NCBI GenBank assembly: GCA_035480955.1
Contig: DATIHF010000051.1
Coordinates: 1-14,299 of the forward strand
DNA from: DATIHF01 sp035480955
GTDB taxonomy: Bacteria; Patescibacteriota; Microgenomatia; Woykebacterales; RBG-16-39-9b
Length of the DNA stretch: 14,299 nucleotides
Direction of reading: 5' to 3'
Position 1 is the stretch's first letter; the number at the start of each line of letters is the position of its first letter. Shown here one piece after another: positions 6,262-12,511 of the stretch. The notes under the pieces were generated by a model that saw nothing but the letters and a program-made list of their open reading frames with translations, searched no databases and was not told the DNA's origin. The position numbers and the translations under genes are program-made.

Positions 6262-6942
6262 TTGCAAAGTATAATTGATGCAATCGTCAACGCGGTTGTG
6301 GACCTGCTGACCTCACTGGCCAATTTCTTGCCAAGTCTAATCGCCGCGATAATCATCTTTTTCATTGGTGTAATAATCGGATCAGTCTTAAAAAACCTAA
6401 TCGTCCGACTACTCAATGCCCTCAGGTTTGAGAAATGGTTATCCAACACCGGTATTCCAGAAGCACTCAAAAAAGCGGACGCTACTCTCACGGTCACGAT
6501 GGTGATCGGGGAGATGATTCGTTGGATCACGATTTTGGTCTTTTTGGTTCCGGCGATAGATCGTCTGGGTCTCTCCCAGCTAGATCTGATTTTGCGTAGC
6601 CTGATTAACTATATTCCCAACGTGATCGCTGCGGTAATCATTATTACCGTTGGTTCGATAATCGCCAAACTCGCCAAAGACTTCGTGACAGTGAGTGCCT
6701 CCCCTTTGGGGCCACAAACCGCGAATATCATTGGTCAGATCGCACGCTGGGCAATAATCGTCTTTTCAGTTCTCGCCGCGCTTTCTCAACTTGGAGTAGC
6801 GAGAAATCTCATCGAGATACTCTTCACTGGCTTTGTTGCCATGGTGGCTCTTGCTGGAGGTTTGGCTTTTGGTCTCGGAGGCCAAAATGCTGCTGCGGAA
6901 TTCTTGAAAAAGATACGCGAGGATATGCAGACCAAACGCTAA
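6262..6942 (+). CDS. TM-helix (MscS-associated) membrane protein, copy 2
   Basis: This 226-aa paralogue of the upstream gene shows the same plan: helices at about 23-45, 85-105, 118-139, 160-180 and 185-205. It ends with the family hallmark LAFGLGGQNAAAEFLKKIRE (about 201-220). The glycine-rich pair of helices (IIFFIGVIIGSVL and VIIITVGSIIA) matches the family's repeated TM-helix unit, which lines the pore region in MscS-like channels. The open frame begins at TTG 6241, but TTG 6262 is preferred because AAGGTGGT (6245-6252) sits 9 nt before it, while TTG 6241 has no ribosome site. A soluble gating domain is absent, so channel activity is an inference. Confidence 0.8.
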   Translation: MQSIIDAIVNAVVDLLTSLANFLPSLIAAIIIFFIGVIIGSVLKNLIVRLLNALRFEKWLSNTGIPEALKKADATLTVTMVIGEMIRWITILVFLVPAIDRLGLSQLDLILRSLINYIPNVIAAVIIITVGSIIAKLAKDFVTVSASPLGPQTANIIGQIARWAIIVFSVLAALSQLGVARNLIEILFTGFVAMVALAGGLAFGLGGQNAAAEFLKKIREDMQTKR

Positions 6943-6958
6943 TAGTCTTTTCCCTCGT

Positions 6959-7002
6959 TGATCAGGGGATCATTGAGTAAAGAAGCGCTTTGGTGTTATA
7001 TT
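6959..7002 (+). promoter_or_regulatory. promoter with adjacent dyad, for the PpsA-like gene
   Basis: TTGAGT (6973-6978), 18 nt and an extended -10 TGTTATATT (6994-7002) put the start near 7009, only 4 nt before ATG 7013. Immediately upstream, TGATC-AGGG-GATCA (6959-6972) is a 5-bp dyad touching the -35 and could be an operator or a small hairpin ending the upstream operon. Confidence 0.55.
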
Positions 7003-7012
7003 TTAAAAAAGC

Positions 7013-9052
7013 ATGCCCAAATATATTTTGCCGCTTGATAAACTTCAGGCAGAAGATAGCTCTTTTGTTGGAGAGACTCTTTCTGCGCTTTCTTTTGTTG
7101 ATCAAAACGAGATTAGCTTACCAAAAGGCTTCCTAATCGGAAAAATCCTTTTTGAAGAAATAATTTCTGCAATTACCTTGGCAGTGGGTCTCTCACAGAC
7201 TTCTTCAAAAGACTTAACAACACTCCTCAAAAATAAACTTGAATTGCCAGATCAGGCACAAGAAGAGATAACACACGCTGCTGCAAAACTAAAATACCCT
7301 TTGGTTTTGAAAGCTTTTGCGAAAGGAGACTCGGGTGAGCTGAAAAGTTTTGAAAGCTTAGTTTTTTCTAAAAGCGAACTTCCACTGGTAATCAAAAATG
7401 CTCTCTTGTCCGCTTTTTCCAAAGAAGTCTCAACAGAAGCTCCCCAAAAAACAGCAGTTGTTTTAGAAATTGTTGAAAAAGTAGCTCCTGAAGTTTCTGG
7501 AAAAGTAATCACCATTGGCCATAAGAATGCAAGCCGTATCTATGCCCAATGGGGCGAGTATCGCCTCGAGCAAACTTCCGACTCAGTGATCTTTAACCCA
7601 AGTAGCAGCGAGCCGGAAAGTTACAATACCAGCTTGCAAGAAAGACAAATTGTTTTTCAAGATAAAAAGTTTAAAGAAATAGCTGTGGGTAAGCCGCACC
7701 AGTTTGTCAATAAGTTAACACCCGAGCAAGTCAAACTTTTGGTCAAAGTCGCCCACCATCTTTCTTCAAAGATTCTAGTCGATTTTGAATTCTCCTTTGC
7801 TTTTGAAGACGAGGAGCTCTACTTGCTCGATCTGTCGGTCAATAATATTTCCGAAAAGCTAGACGAGCAAGAAAGGTTTAGTATTCCTTTAATAAACTAC
7901 CTCACCTTGAAACCCCTCTTTCCCGGGCTCTCTTCTGGTTTTGCAAAATTCGTTACTGAAAAGGCTGATCTGAAAAAAGTCCGTCGCGGAGATATCGCAA
8001 TACTAAAAACATTTGATAAGAAATATCTGCCCATACTGAGAAAATCTAGCGGGGTGATAGTCGAAAACACTAAAAGTCTCAGCCGCGAACAACTACTCCA
8101 TCTGAAAAAGCTTGGGAAAGCAACTCTTACTGGAGGGGTTGATAAATTTACCAACCGTATTCTGACCATTGATGGGAAAAGTGGTAAAGTTTACCTAGGC
8201 GCTTTCCCACCACCCTATATAAAAAAGTTCAAACCTAGTCCAAATATCGAAGTTGCGGTCCAGATCAAAAGTGCCACTTCCCTTTTCGCTCAGCCAAAAA
8301 AGGTTTCCGACTTGGAAATGCTCACCAGCGAGGACTACTCAGGTATCGGACCGATCGAAGGCTCCTCTTTAATATCAAGTAAAGATCTTGATTCGTTAAC
8401 CGTCCGTGAAAAAAGCTCTTCACTGGCCGATATTTCTGACTTTTTAATGAAAATCGCTAGTGAAAATCCGGAAAAACCAGTCATCTATCAACTTTTTTCA
8501 ATTGCTGAACCTGGAGAAGTAAATTTGGATTTTCTCAAAGAAGAAGCCGAGATGATCGAGAATCTCAGAAATAAAAAATACCTGAAAAATCTCTGGGTCA
8601 GCGCCCCTCACCTAAGTTCTTTAGCTCTTTTTGAAGAAGTAAAAAAGGTTTTGAAAGACGCTGGTCTCACTAGAGGCCCAAGTTTCAAACTACTGTTGGG
8701 TATTAATTTGGTCGCTACTGCGACAAAGATTGAAGATTACATCGAAGCCGGTATCGATGGGGTAGTCGTAGACTACTATGACCTAGCTAGTTTTGTTTAT
8801 GGAAAAGAATTTACCCAAAGTGATTTTGCAAAGCAAGACAGTGAAGCTACTCTACCATTAGTGGGTAATGTCATAAAAGAAGCTCGCCTAAACAATCTTT
8901 TTTCAGCAGTTTCAAACCTACCGCTGGAAAACCACAAACTAGTGGAAAAAATTATCTCCCTGGGCGTCAAAGCCGTTGTCTGTCCAGTTCCCTTCCTCGC
9001 CCAAGCTAATATTGAGCTTTCCTCTGCCGAAGCGAATTTGCTAAAAAAATGA
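7013..9052 (+). CDS. PEP-synthase-like protein lacking catalytic residues
   Basis: This 679-aa protein follows the three-domain order of phosphoenolpyruvate synthase (PpsA/PPDK). The N-terminal ATP-binding region runs to about 280. A swivelling phosphohistidine domain spans about 305-396 (GFAKFV...GDIAIL...TIDGKSGKVYLG). The C-terminal TIM barrel spans about 465-675 (FKLLLGINL...AGIDGVVVDYYDLASF, like the family's SIGSNDLTQ, then a LGVKAVVCPVP ending). The usual catalytic sites are gone. The TCHAA phosphohistidine motif aligns with SREQLL (357-362), placing Glu at the His position. The ATP-site VRSSA is VLKAF (98-102), LQTR near 272 is LLDLS, and the barrel GQxPS cysteine is absent. The frame is intact, so this looks like a maintained pseudoenzyme, not a decaying gene. 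ATG 7013 follows a 4-nt predicted leader, no Shine-Dalgarno. It overlaps the CYTH gene by ATGA. Confidence 0.75.
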   Translation: MPKYILPLDKLQAEDSSFVGETLSALSFVDQNEISLPKGFLIGKILFEEIISAITLAVGLSQTSSKDLTTLLKNKLELPDQAQEEITHAAAKLKYPLVLKAFAKGDSGELKSFESLVFSKSELPLVIKNALLSAFSKEVSTEAPQKTAVVLEIVEKVAPEVSGKVITIGHKNASRIYAQWGEYRLEQTSDSVIFNPSSSEPESYNTSLQERQIVFQDKKFKEIAVGKPHQFVNKLTPEQVKLLVKVAHHLSSKILVDFEFSFAFEDEELYLLDLSVNNISEKLDEQERFSIPLINYLTLKPLFPGLSSGFAKFVTEKADLKKVRRGDIAILKTFDKKYLPILRKSSGVIVENTKSLSREQLLHLKKLGKATLTGGVDKFTNRILTIDGKSGKVYLGAFPPPYIKKFKPSPNIEVAVQIKSATSLFAQPKKVSDLEMLTSEDYSGIGPIEGSSLISSKDLDSLTVREKSSSLADISDFLMKIASENPEKPVIYQLFSIAEPGEVNLDFLKEEAEMIENLRNKKYLKNLWVSAPHLSSLALFEEVKKVLKDAGLTRGPSFKLLLGINLVATATKIEDYIEAGIDGVVVDYYDLASFVYGKEFTQSDFAKQDSEATLPLVGNVIKEARLNNLFSAVSNLPLENHKLVEKIISLGVKAVVCPVPFLAQANIELSSAEANLLKK

Positions 9053-9537
9053 AACTAGAGATCGAAAGACGCTTTTTGGTCGATCAAAAACGCCTGCCGA
9101 GTTTACCAACTGGAAAACTTCTCACCCAAGGCTACCTTTCCAAAGAAATTAACAAGACTTCTCCAATCGTACGAGTTCGCACTGCAGGGTCAAACGCGAC
9201 TCTGACCATCAAAGGTTACCGTAGCGAAGTAACTAAAGCAGAGTTTGAGTACCCTATTCCTCTCAAAGACGCCGAAGTTTTATTAAAAGAATGTATCGGA
9301 CAAGTCCAAAAAGTGCGCTATTTGCTCAAAGTTTCTGGTAAGGTCTGGTCAATTGATTTTTACGAAGGGGAAAATTTCCCTTTGATTGTCGCCGAAATTG
9401 AACTCAAAAGTGAGAAGGAAAAGTTTGAAAAGCCTCTCTGGGTGACCAAAGAAGTAACCGACGAACCACGATTTCATGCCTATCAACTGGCCCTGAAACC
9501 TTTTAACTCTTGGAAGAAATCAGTTAATTTCCGCTAA
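9049..9537 (+). CDS. CYTH-domain (triphosphate tunnel) protein
   Basis: This 162-aa protein consists of one CYTH domain, an eight-stranded tunnel that binds triphosphates and divalent metal. The ExExK-type N-terminus is EIERRFLV (4-11, acidic E4 and E6). It is followed by RVR, TIKG, FEY, VRY, DFYEG and VAEIEL, each supplying charged residues to the tunnel in this family. The C-terminus VTDEPRFHAYQLA corresponds to the bacterial VTxDxRYxNxxLA ending. Bacterial members of this short class are often inorganic triphosphatases; adenylate cyclase or thiamine-triphosphatase activity is possible. The start ATG overlaps the stop of the PpsA-like gene (ATGA, 9049-9052), so translation should be coupled. 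The gene end overlaps the convergent pseudopilin-like gene by 14 bp. Confidence 0.88.
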   Translation: MKLEIERRFLVDQKRLPSLPTGKLLTQGYLSKEINKTSPIVRVRTAGSNATLTIKGYRSEVTKAEFEYPIPLKDAEVLLKECIGQVQKVRYLLKVSGKVWSIDFYEGENFPLIVAEIELKSEKEKFEKPLWVTKEVTDEPRFHAYQLALKPFNSWKKSVNFR

Positions 9538-10030
9538 GCTGATAGTCACTACCATCTGACAAAGTTGCCGAGATCGTGTAGCTTTGCAGATCGAGAGAAG
9601 GCTGGTAATTGTAGTCTTTATTGGTTTCTGGATCTAGGGGGACACTTGCCAGAAACACGGGTGCTAAAGCTGATAAAACTGACGGGTAAACCCTGTTCTT
9701 GGCTCGATAGAGTCGCAGGGCTGCATCAATTTGAGTGATATCACTCGTCCTTCTTTGATCAAAACCTTTGGAATTATTTGTTTGCCCACCGGTGAAGCTG
9801 GATTGTTTTACGCTTCGCTGTTGTTTTACCGTGCTTTTTGCCTGCAGACTTTGGGAAAGATAAACCCAAGAAATAAAGATGAGTGCGATCACGACTGCAC
9901 AACCAATCATCGCGTAAAGAGTTTTTTTGGGATCGTCGAGGATTTCTCGCAGTTTTTGAGAAAGAGTTTCTTTGTGCTCTTGGGCTTTTTCTTGCAACGC
10001 AACAGGATCAATGAAGGAAGCAGGTTCCAT
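9524..10030 (-). CDS. GspG-like pseudopilin domain on an atypical anchor
   Basis: This 168-aa protein has a cytoplasmic N-terminal stretch rich in charged helix (1-36), one membrane helix (about 38-58), a Gln/Ser-rich linker and an extracytoplasmic domain (92-165). That domain resembles the soluble part of type II secretion major pseudopilin or type IV pilin. RRTSDITQIDAALRLYRAKN is followed by YPS, SVPLDPETNKDYNYQ and a SYTISATLSDGS ending (like TGKYTISTTLSDG). There is no class III signal (G/FTLxE just before the helix), so prepilin peptidase should not process it. It may be a fixed membrane protein with a pilin-like head. The promoter places the transcript start 2 nt before ATG 10030. Confidence 0.7.
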   Translation of the reverse strand: MEPASFIDPVALQEKAQEHKETLSQKLREILDDPKKTLYAMIGCAVVIALIFISWVYLSQSLQAKSTVKQQRSVKQSSFTGGQTNNSKGFDQRRTSDITQIDAALRLYRAKNRVYPSVLSALAPVFLASVPLDPETNKDYNYQPSLDLQSYTISATLSDGSDYQLSGN

Positions 10031-10038
10031 TAAAGTTA

Positions 10039-10044
10039 ATTATA
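10039..10044 (-). promoter_or_regulatory. -10 element of the pseudopilin-like gene
   Basis: A perfect TATAAT on the minus strand; the predicted start is about 10032, two bases before the ATG. No good -35 was found at 16-18 nt spacing (TAGATT at 17). Confidence 0.45.
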
Positions 10045-10073
10045 CTAGTTTTTATCAGCACAATCTAGAAATG

Positions 10074-10103
10074 TTGAAAAAGAGGCTAAATTTATGCTAA
10101 AAT
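10074..10103 (+). promoter_or_regulatory. tRNA-Lys promoter
   Basis: TTGAAA (10074-10079), 18 nt, and an extended -10 TGCTAAAAT (10095-10103); start near 10110, seven bases before the mature tRNA 5' end. Confidence 0.65.
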
Positions 10104-10116
10104 CTCCCAGTTGTGA

Positions 10117-10192
10117 GGGCGACTAGCTCAATTGGTAGAGCAACGGCCTTTTAAGCCGTGTGTTCTGGGTTCGAGTCCCAGGTCGCTCACCA
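10117..10192 (+). tRNA. tRNA-Lys (anticodon TTT), CCA encoded
   Basis: The cloverleaf is complete. The acceptor GGGCGAC pairs with GTCGCTC (one G-U), followed by discriminator A and encoded CCA (10190-10192). The D arm is GCTC...GAGC. The anticodon stem ACGGC/GCCGT encloses loop CTTTTAA with anticodon TTT (10150-10152). The T arm is CTGGG-TTCGAGT-CCCAG. It decodes AAA and AAG. The last 18 bases are duplicated downstream at 10282-10299. Confidence 0.97.
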
Positions 10193-10203
10193 AAAAGTAG
10201 AAG

Positions 10204-10230
10204 CCAACTTTTTGTTGGGTTTTACTTTTT
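10204..10230 (+). terminator. tRNA-Lys terminator
   Basis: CCAAC (10204-10208), a T5 loop and GTTGG (10214-10218) are followed by GTTTTACTTTTT. The stem can extend outward to AAAAAGTA (10192-10199) paired with TACTTTTT (10223-10230), so the hairpin also works on the opposite strand. Confidence 0.75.
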
Positions 10231-10281
10231 AGCGATCTATCGGAGTTGAACCCTCTTGGGTTCGTTGCGAGCAAGAGATTC

Positions 10282-10299
10282 GTCCCAGGTCGCTCACCA
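10282..10299 (+). repeat. 18-bp copy of the tRNA-Lys 3' end
   Basis: GTCCCAGGTCGCTCACCA is identical to tRNA positions 10175-10192, including the CCA, and the preceding TTC also matches part of the T loop. It lies 107 bp downstream in direct orientation. A tRNA 3'-end duplication of this kind is the usual scar of integrase-mediated insertion (attL/attR). It could equally be the stump of a deleted second tRNA copy. No integrase gene is present in the window. Confidence 0.8.
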
Positions 10300-10311
10300 G
10301 AAATCCTCAAG

Positions 10312-10491
10312 ATGAGTTTGAAGAACTTTTTGCATTTTAAACCGAAACCAACAATCCAAACATTCTTAGAATTGCTATTCATTTGGATATTTATAACAGC
10401 TTTAGGTTTTATTTTCTTCGGTGAATTTGGAGTAATTGTAGGCAGTGCCACGTTACTTGTAATTGGTTTGATGTTTGTTATAGGGAGTTAG
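10312..10491 (+). CDS. possible 59-aa small membrane protein
   Basis: ATG 10312 opens a 59-codon frame: a basic N-terminus (MSLKNFLHFKPKPTIQ), then a hydrophobic stretch from about residue 19 to 58 long enough for two short helices (FIWIFITALGFIFF and VIVGSATLLVIGLMFVI). There is no Shine-Dalgarno and no clear promoter; the upstream in-frame extension runs through the tRNA-derived repeat and is not credible. Hydrophobic pattern and basic start favour a real small membrane protein, but it could be chance in AT-rich DNA. Confidence 0.35.
   Translation: MSLKNFLHFKPKPTIQTFLELLFIWIFITALGFIFFGEFGVIVGSATLLVIGLMFVIGS
10457..10484 (+). promoter_or_regulatory. possible promoter of the S51 peptidase-like gene
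   Basis: TTGTAA (10457-10462), 16 nt and an extended -10 TGTTATAGG (10476-10484) predict a start near 10491. The structured element at 10494-10554 would then be the 5' leader of the peptidase gene. Confidence 0.4.
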
Positions 10492-10493
10492 AC

Positions 10494-10554
10494 TTGAGAC
10501 CGCGGTAGTGAACTCTGACAGAAGTTTGTTCGAAAGCTGTCCCGCGTGCCTCAA
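10494..10554 (+). other. structured intergenic element, possible 5' leader RNA
   Basis: Three nested perfect stems can stack: TTGAG (10494-10498) with CTCAA (10550-10554), CGCGG (10501-10505) with CCGCG (10542-10546), and GACAG (10517-10521) with CTGTC (10537-10541). An 11-nt 5' bulge lies between the last two and the 15-nt apical loop contains TTCGAA. No U-tract follows (AAAAAAA instead), so it is not an intrinsic terminator for the plus strand. It is locally G+C richer than its surroundings. Function unknown. Confidence 0.5.
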
Positions 10555-10565
10555 AAAAACCATTT

Positions 10566-11210
10566 ATGAAACTAGTTTTGTGTTCTGAAGGTTTCCACAC
10601 CCAAAATACCGTTGAAGCATTTGTTGAACTCGTTGGTAAACCCAAAGATAAAATCAAATTTGCCGTAATTAATGAGGCTTATGCTGGAGAAGCTGGTGAT
10701 AAACACTGGGTAGTGCGCAACCTTGAAAGTGTAGCAAATAATTTCCCTGCAGAAATGGACATTGTAAACCTCCTGGCCTTTCCACTTGAAGAGACTGAAA
10801 AAAGAATTACAGACAAAGATGCTATCTTTGTCGTAGGTGGGCATACAGATTATCTAATGAGTGTTTTTGTTAAAACTGGTTTCGATAAGCTGTTACCCAA
10901 ACTTTTAGAAACTAAAGTTTACGTTGGAAGTAGTGCTGGATCAATGGTGATGGGTAAAAGATTGGATTCTGAAGCTTACGATCTTTTATACGAACGGATT
11001 GGATTTGGAATTGATAAATATTTGGGATTTGTTGATTTTTCAATCATGCCTCACATGGACTCTCCAAACTTCTCCGACCGTAAAGAAAAACTATCGAAAG
11101 CAGCTTCAAAAAATAAAGGTAAGCTTTACGGCTTAAACGATGATAGTGCAGTTGTAGTGAACGGAGAAAAGTTTGATTTTATTGGAAGTAAACCCTACGA
11201 ATACAATTAA
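10566..11210 (+). CDS. peptidase E-like (family S51) hydrolase
   Basis: This 214-aa protein has the class I glutamine-amidotransferase-like fold of family S51. The nucleophile elbow is GSSAGS (121-126, Ser123 predicted nucleophile), GGHTDYLM (91-98) corresponds to the family's GGNTxxLL oxyanion segment, and DFSIMPHMD (157-165) supplies the predicted His163. Members include aspartyl dipeptidase (PepE) and cyanophycinase, but many such short relatives are uncharacterised. There is no signal peptide, so it is cytoplasmic. ATG 10566 has no Shine-Dalgarno. The gene lies just beyond the tRNA-Lys duplication and shares a TTAA stop overlap (11207-11210) with convergent yraN. It appears more AT-rich at third positions than neighbours, compatible with acquisition. 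Confidence 0.85.
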   Translation: MKLVLCSEGFHTQNTVEAFVELVGKPKDKIKFAVINEAYAGEAGDKHWVVRNLESVANNFPAEMDIVNLLAFPLEETEKRITDKDAIFVVGGHTDYLMSVFVKTGFDKLLPKLLETKVYVGSSAGSMVMGKRLDSEAYDLLYERIGFGIDKYLGFVDFSIMPHMDSPNFSDRKEKLSKAASKNKGKLYGLNDDSAVVVNGEKFDFIGSKPYEYN

Positions 11211-11554
11211 CCAGTCACGTTTTTTATTAATTCAACTCTTCCAGTATTTGTTTCGATGGCCACCACGTCGATTCTTTCCAGATCGGGCAAATTATTTCGC
11301 ACCGAGCGATAAAAAGCGGCGGCTTTGAGCAAATGCTGCAGTTTTTTATAACCAACTGCTTCTTCGGGAGCGCCAAAAGCGCTGCTACTTCGGGTTTTCA
11401 CCTCAACATAAACTAAAGTATCTTTATCGTGTGCAATTATATCGATCTCCCCAAAAACCGAGCGGAAATTTTGTTCAATTATTTTATAGCCTTGTTTTCT
11501 GAGAAACTCTGCCGCCTGCTCTTCCCCACTTTTGCCAAAAGTTTGATTAGTCAT
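11207..11554 (-). CDS. yraN: YraN-family (UPF0102) nuclease-like protein
   Basis: This 115-aa protein has the restriction-endonuclease-like fold of the YraN family. Conserved blocks: FGKSGEEQAAEFLRKQGY (6-23), GEID (35-38) and VEVKTRS (50-56), then FGAPEEAV and a KKLQHLLKAA helix. The E/D...EVK set matches a nuclease active site; the family is thought to act on DNA or recombination intermediates, with no settled function. The frame opens further upstream at 11602, but ATG 11554 gives the normal length and begins the conserved part. It overlaps the rnhB stop by 8 bp (ATGACTAA), implying coupled translation in the rplS-rnhB-yraN operon. Confidence 0.9.
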   Translation of the reverse strand: MTNQTFGKSGEEQAAEFLRKQGYKIIEQNFRSVFGEIDIIAHDKDTLVYVEVKTRSSSAFGAPEEAVGYKKLQHLLKAAAFYRSVRNNLPDLERIDVVAIETNTGRVELIKNVTG

Positions 11555-12164
11555 GGAGAATTGCGAGATCGTAAGTGGCGCGGTGGATATCAGTGAGTCC
11601 AAATTTCAAAATTGCTTCTTGATGCAATTTTGTACCGTAGCCTTTGTGTCGATTCAGAGAATACTCTGGATAACTATCATTTAGCTCGATCATGAGCTCG
11701 TCCCGATAAACTTTGGCAACTATCGAAGCCGCCGCAATACTAGCTGAGAGTCGATCACCATGGATAATCGGGGTTTGCAAGGAAATATCAATCGAAGGGA
11801 TTTTGAATGCATCAATGAGGTAGTGATCTGGTGGGCTAGTTAGCTGTTCCAGCGCTCGCTGGTAGGCTAGTAGATTGGCGGCAGTCAAGCCAAGGTTTTC
11901 AATCTCGCTAACTTCCGACCAACCAATTCCAAAAGAAACTGCGTGTTTGCTGATTAATTTTGACAATCTTTTGCGCTCTACACTATCAATCAATTTAGAG
12001 TCATAAAGTTTGAAACGTGGGTGGAAATTGATCGGGAGGATGACGGCGGCAGCAACCAGTGGCCCAGCCCAAGCTCCGCGGCCCACTTCATCAATACCAA
12101 CAACTAGTTTTTTGTCGTTCCAATGGGGTTTTTCGAAGTTGAAGGTTGCAGCGACCTTCTGCAT
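11547..12164 (-). CDS. rnhB: ribonuclease HII
   Basis: This 205-aa enzyme cleaves RNA in RNA-DNA hybrids and starts removal of single ribonucleotides from DNA. The first catalytic motif is GIDEVGRGAWAGP (23-35; D25, E26; most homologues have DEAGRG). The third carboxylate is D118 in YLIDAF, and the fourth D137 in IIHGDRLSASIAAASIVAK. It is followed by VYRD and the HKGYGT segment (YPEYSLNRHKGYGT), all typical. Length is normal. ATG 12164 lies 5 nt after the rplS stop with no Shine-Dalgarno, so it depends on coupling. A hairpin of GAAGGT/ACCTTC arms (12141-12159) sits in the first codons. The order rplS-rnhB-yraN is conserved in many bacteria. Confidence 0.96.
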   Translation of the reverse strand: MQKVAATFNFEKPHWNDKKLVVGIDEVGRGAWAGPLVAAAVILPINFHPRFKLYDSKLIDSVERKRLSKLISKHAVSFGIGWSEVSEIENLGLTAANLLAYQRALEQLTSPPDHYLIDAFKIPSIDISLQTPIIHGDRLSASIAAASIVAKVYRDELMIELNDSYPEYSLNRHKGYGTKLHQEAILKFGLTDIHRATYDLAILHD

Positions 12165-12169
12165 AGAAG

Positions 12170-12463
12170 TTAAACTGAAATTGCTTTTTTGCCTTTAAGG
12201 GCTCTCATGTAAAAAAGTTTAGCACGGCGAACTTTGTTTTGTTTTTTCACGGTGATTTTGGCAATGGCGGGATTGTTCAGAGGCCAAATCCTCTCCACAC
12301 CGATAGCACCAGCACCGATCTTGCGCACTGTGAAAGTCTCGCTTGGCCCACTACCACGGCGAGAGATGACGGTTCCTTCAAAAGCCTGGAGCCGCTCTTT
12401 ATTGCCTTCTTTAACTTTAACGTCGACTCGCACCATATCGCCGACTGAAAATTCTGTTTCCAT
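12170..12463 (-). CDS. rplS: 50S ribosomal protein bL19
   Basis: This 97-aa large-subunit ribosomal protein contacts the 30S-50S interface. FSVGDMVRVDVKVKEGNKER (5-24), FEGTVISRRGSG (28-39), ETFTVRKIGAGAIGVERIWPL (the ...GVER.FPL block) and the C-terminal VRRAKLFYMR are standard. It is about 17-20 residues shorter than typical, because the N-terminal helix before the beta domain is missing. Ribosomal protein trimming is seen elsewhere in Candidate Phyla Radiation genomes. It heads the rplS-rnhB-yraN operon behind a very good promoter, and the ATG is 7 nt from the predicted transcript start, with no Shine-Dalgarno. Confidence 0.97.
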   Translation of the reverse strand: METEFSVGDMVRVDVKVKEGNKERLQAFEGTVISRRGSGPSETFTVRKIGAGAIGVERIWPLNNPAIAKITVKKQNKVRRAKLFYMRALKGKKAISV

Positions 12464-12476
12464 AACGACAAAGGGG

Positions 12477-12505
12477 ATTTTAAGCTAAAATGAGGCTGAT
12501 GTCAA
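12477..12505 (-). promoter_or_regulatory. rplS operon promoter
   Basis: On the minus strand a perfect TTGACA (12500-12505), 17 nt and TAAAAT (12477-12482). The predicted start is near 12470, leaving a 7-nt leader. The -35 begins only 7 nt after the stop codon of the upstream small membrane gene. Confidence 0.8.
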
Positions 12506-12511
12506 TAAAAA

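Noticed and set aside
10128..10451. 107-codon minus-strand frame across tRNA-Lys
   Set aside because: Its C-terminal part is an antisense translation of the tRNA, a common false protein; no start signals or domain.
10457..10554. Integron attC site, because GTTAGAC (10487-10493) fits the GTTRRRY core
   Set aside because: No matching RYYYAAC partner forms a hairpin in front of it and no integrase or cassette array is seen.
12234..12488. Plus-strand open frames opposite rplS
   Set aside because: The strand is fully explained by bL19 with strong family motifs.
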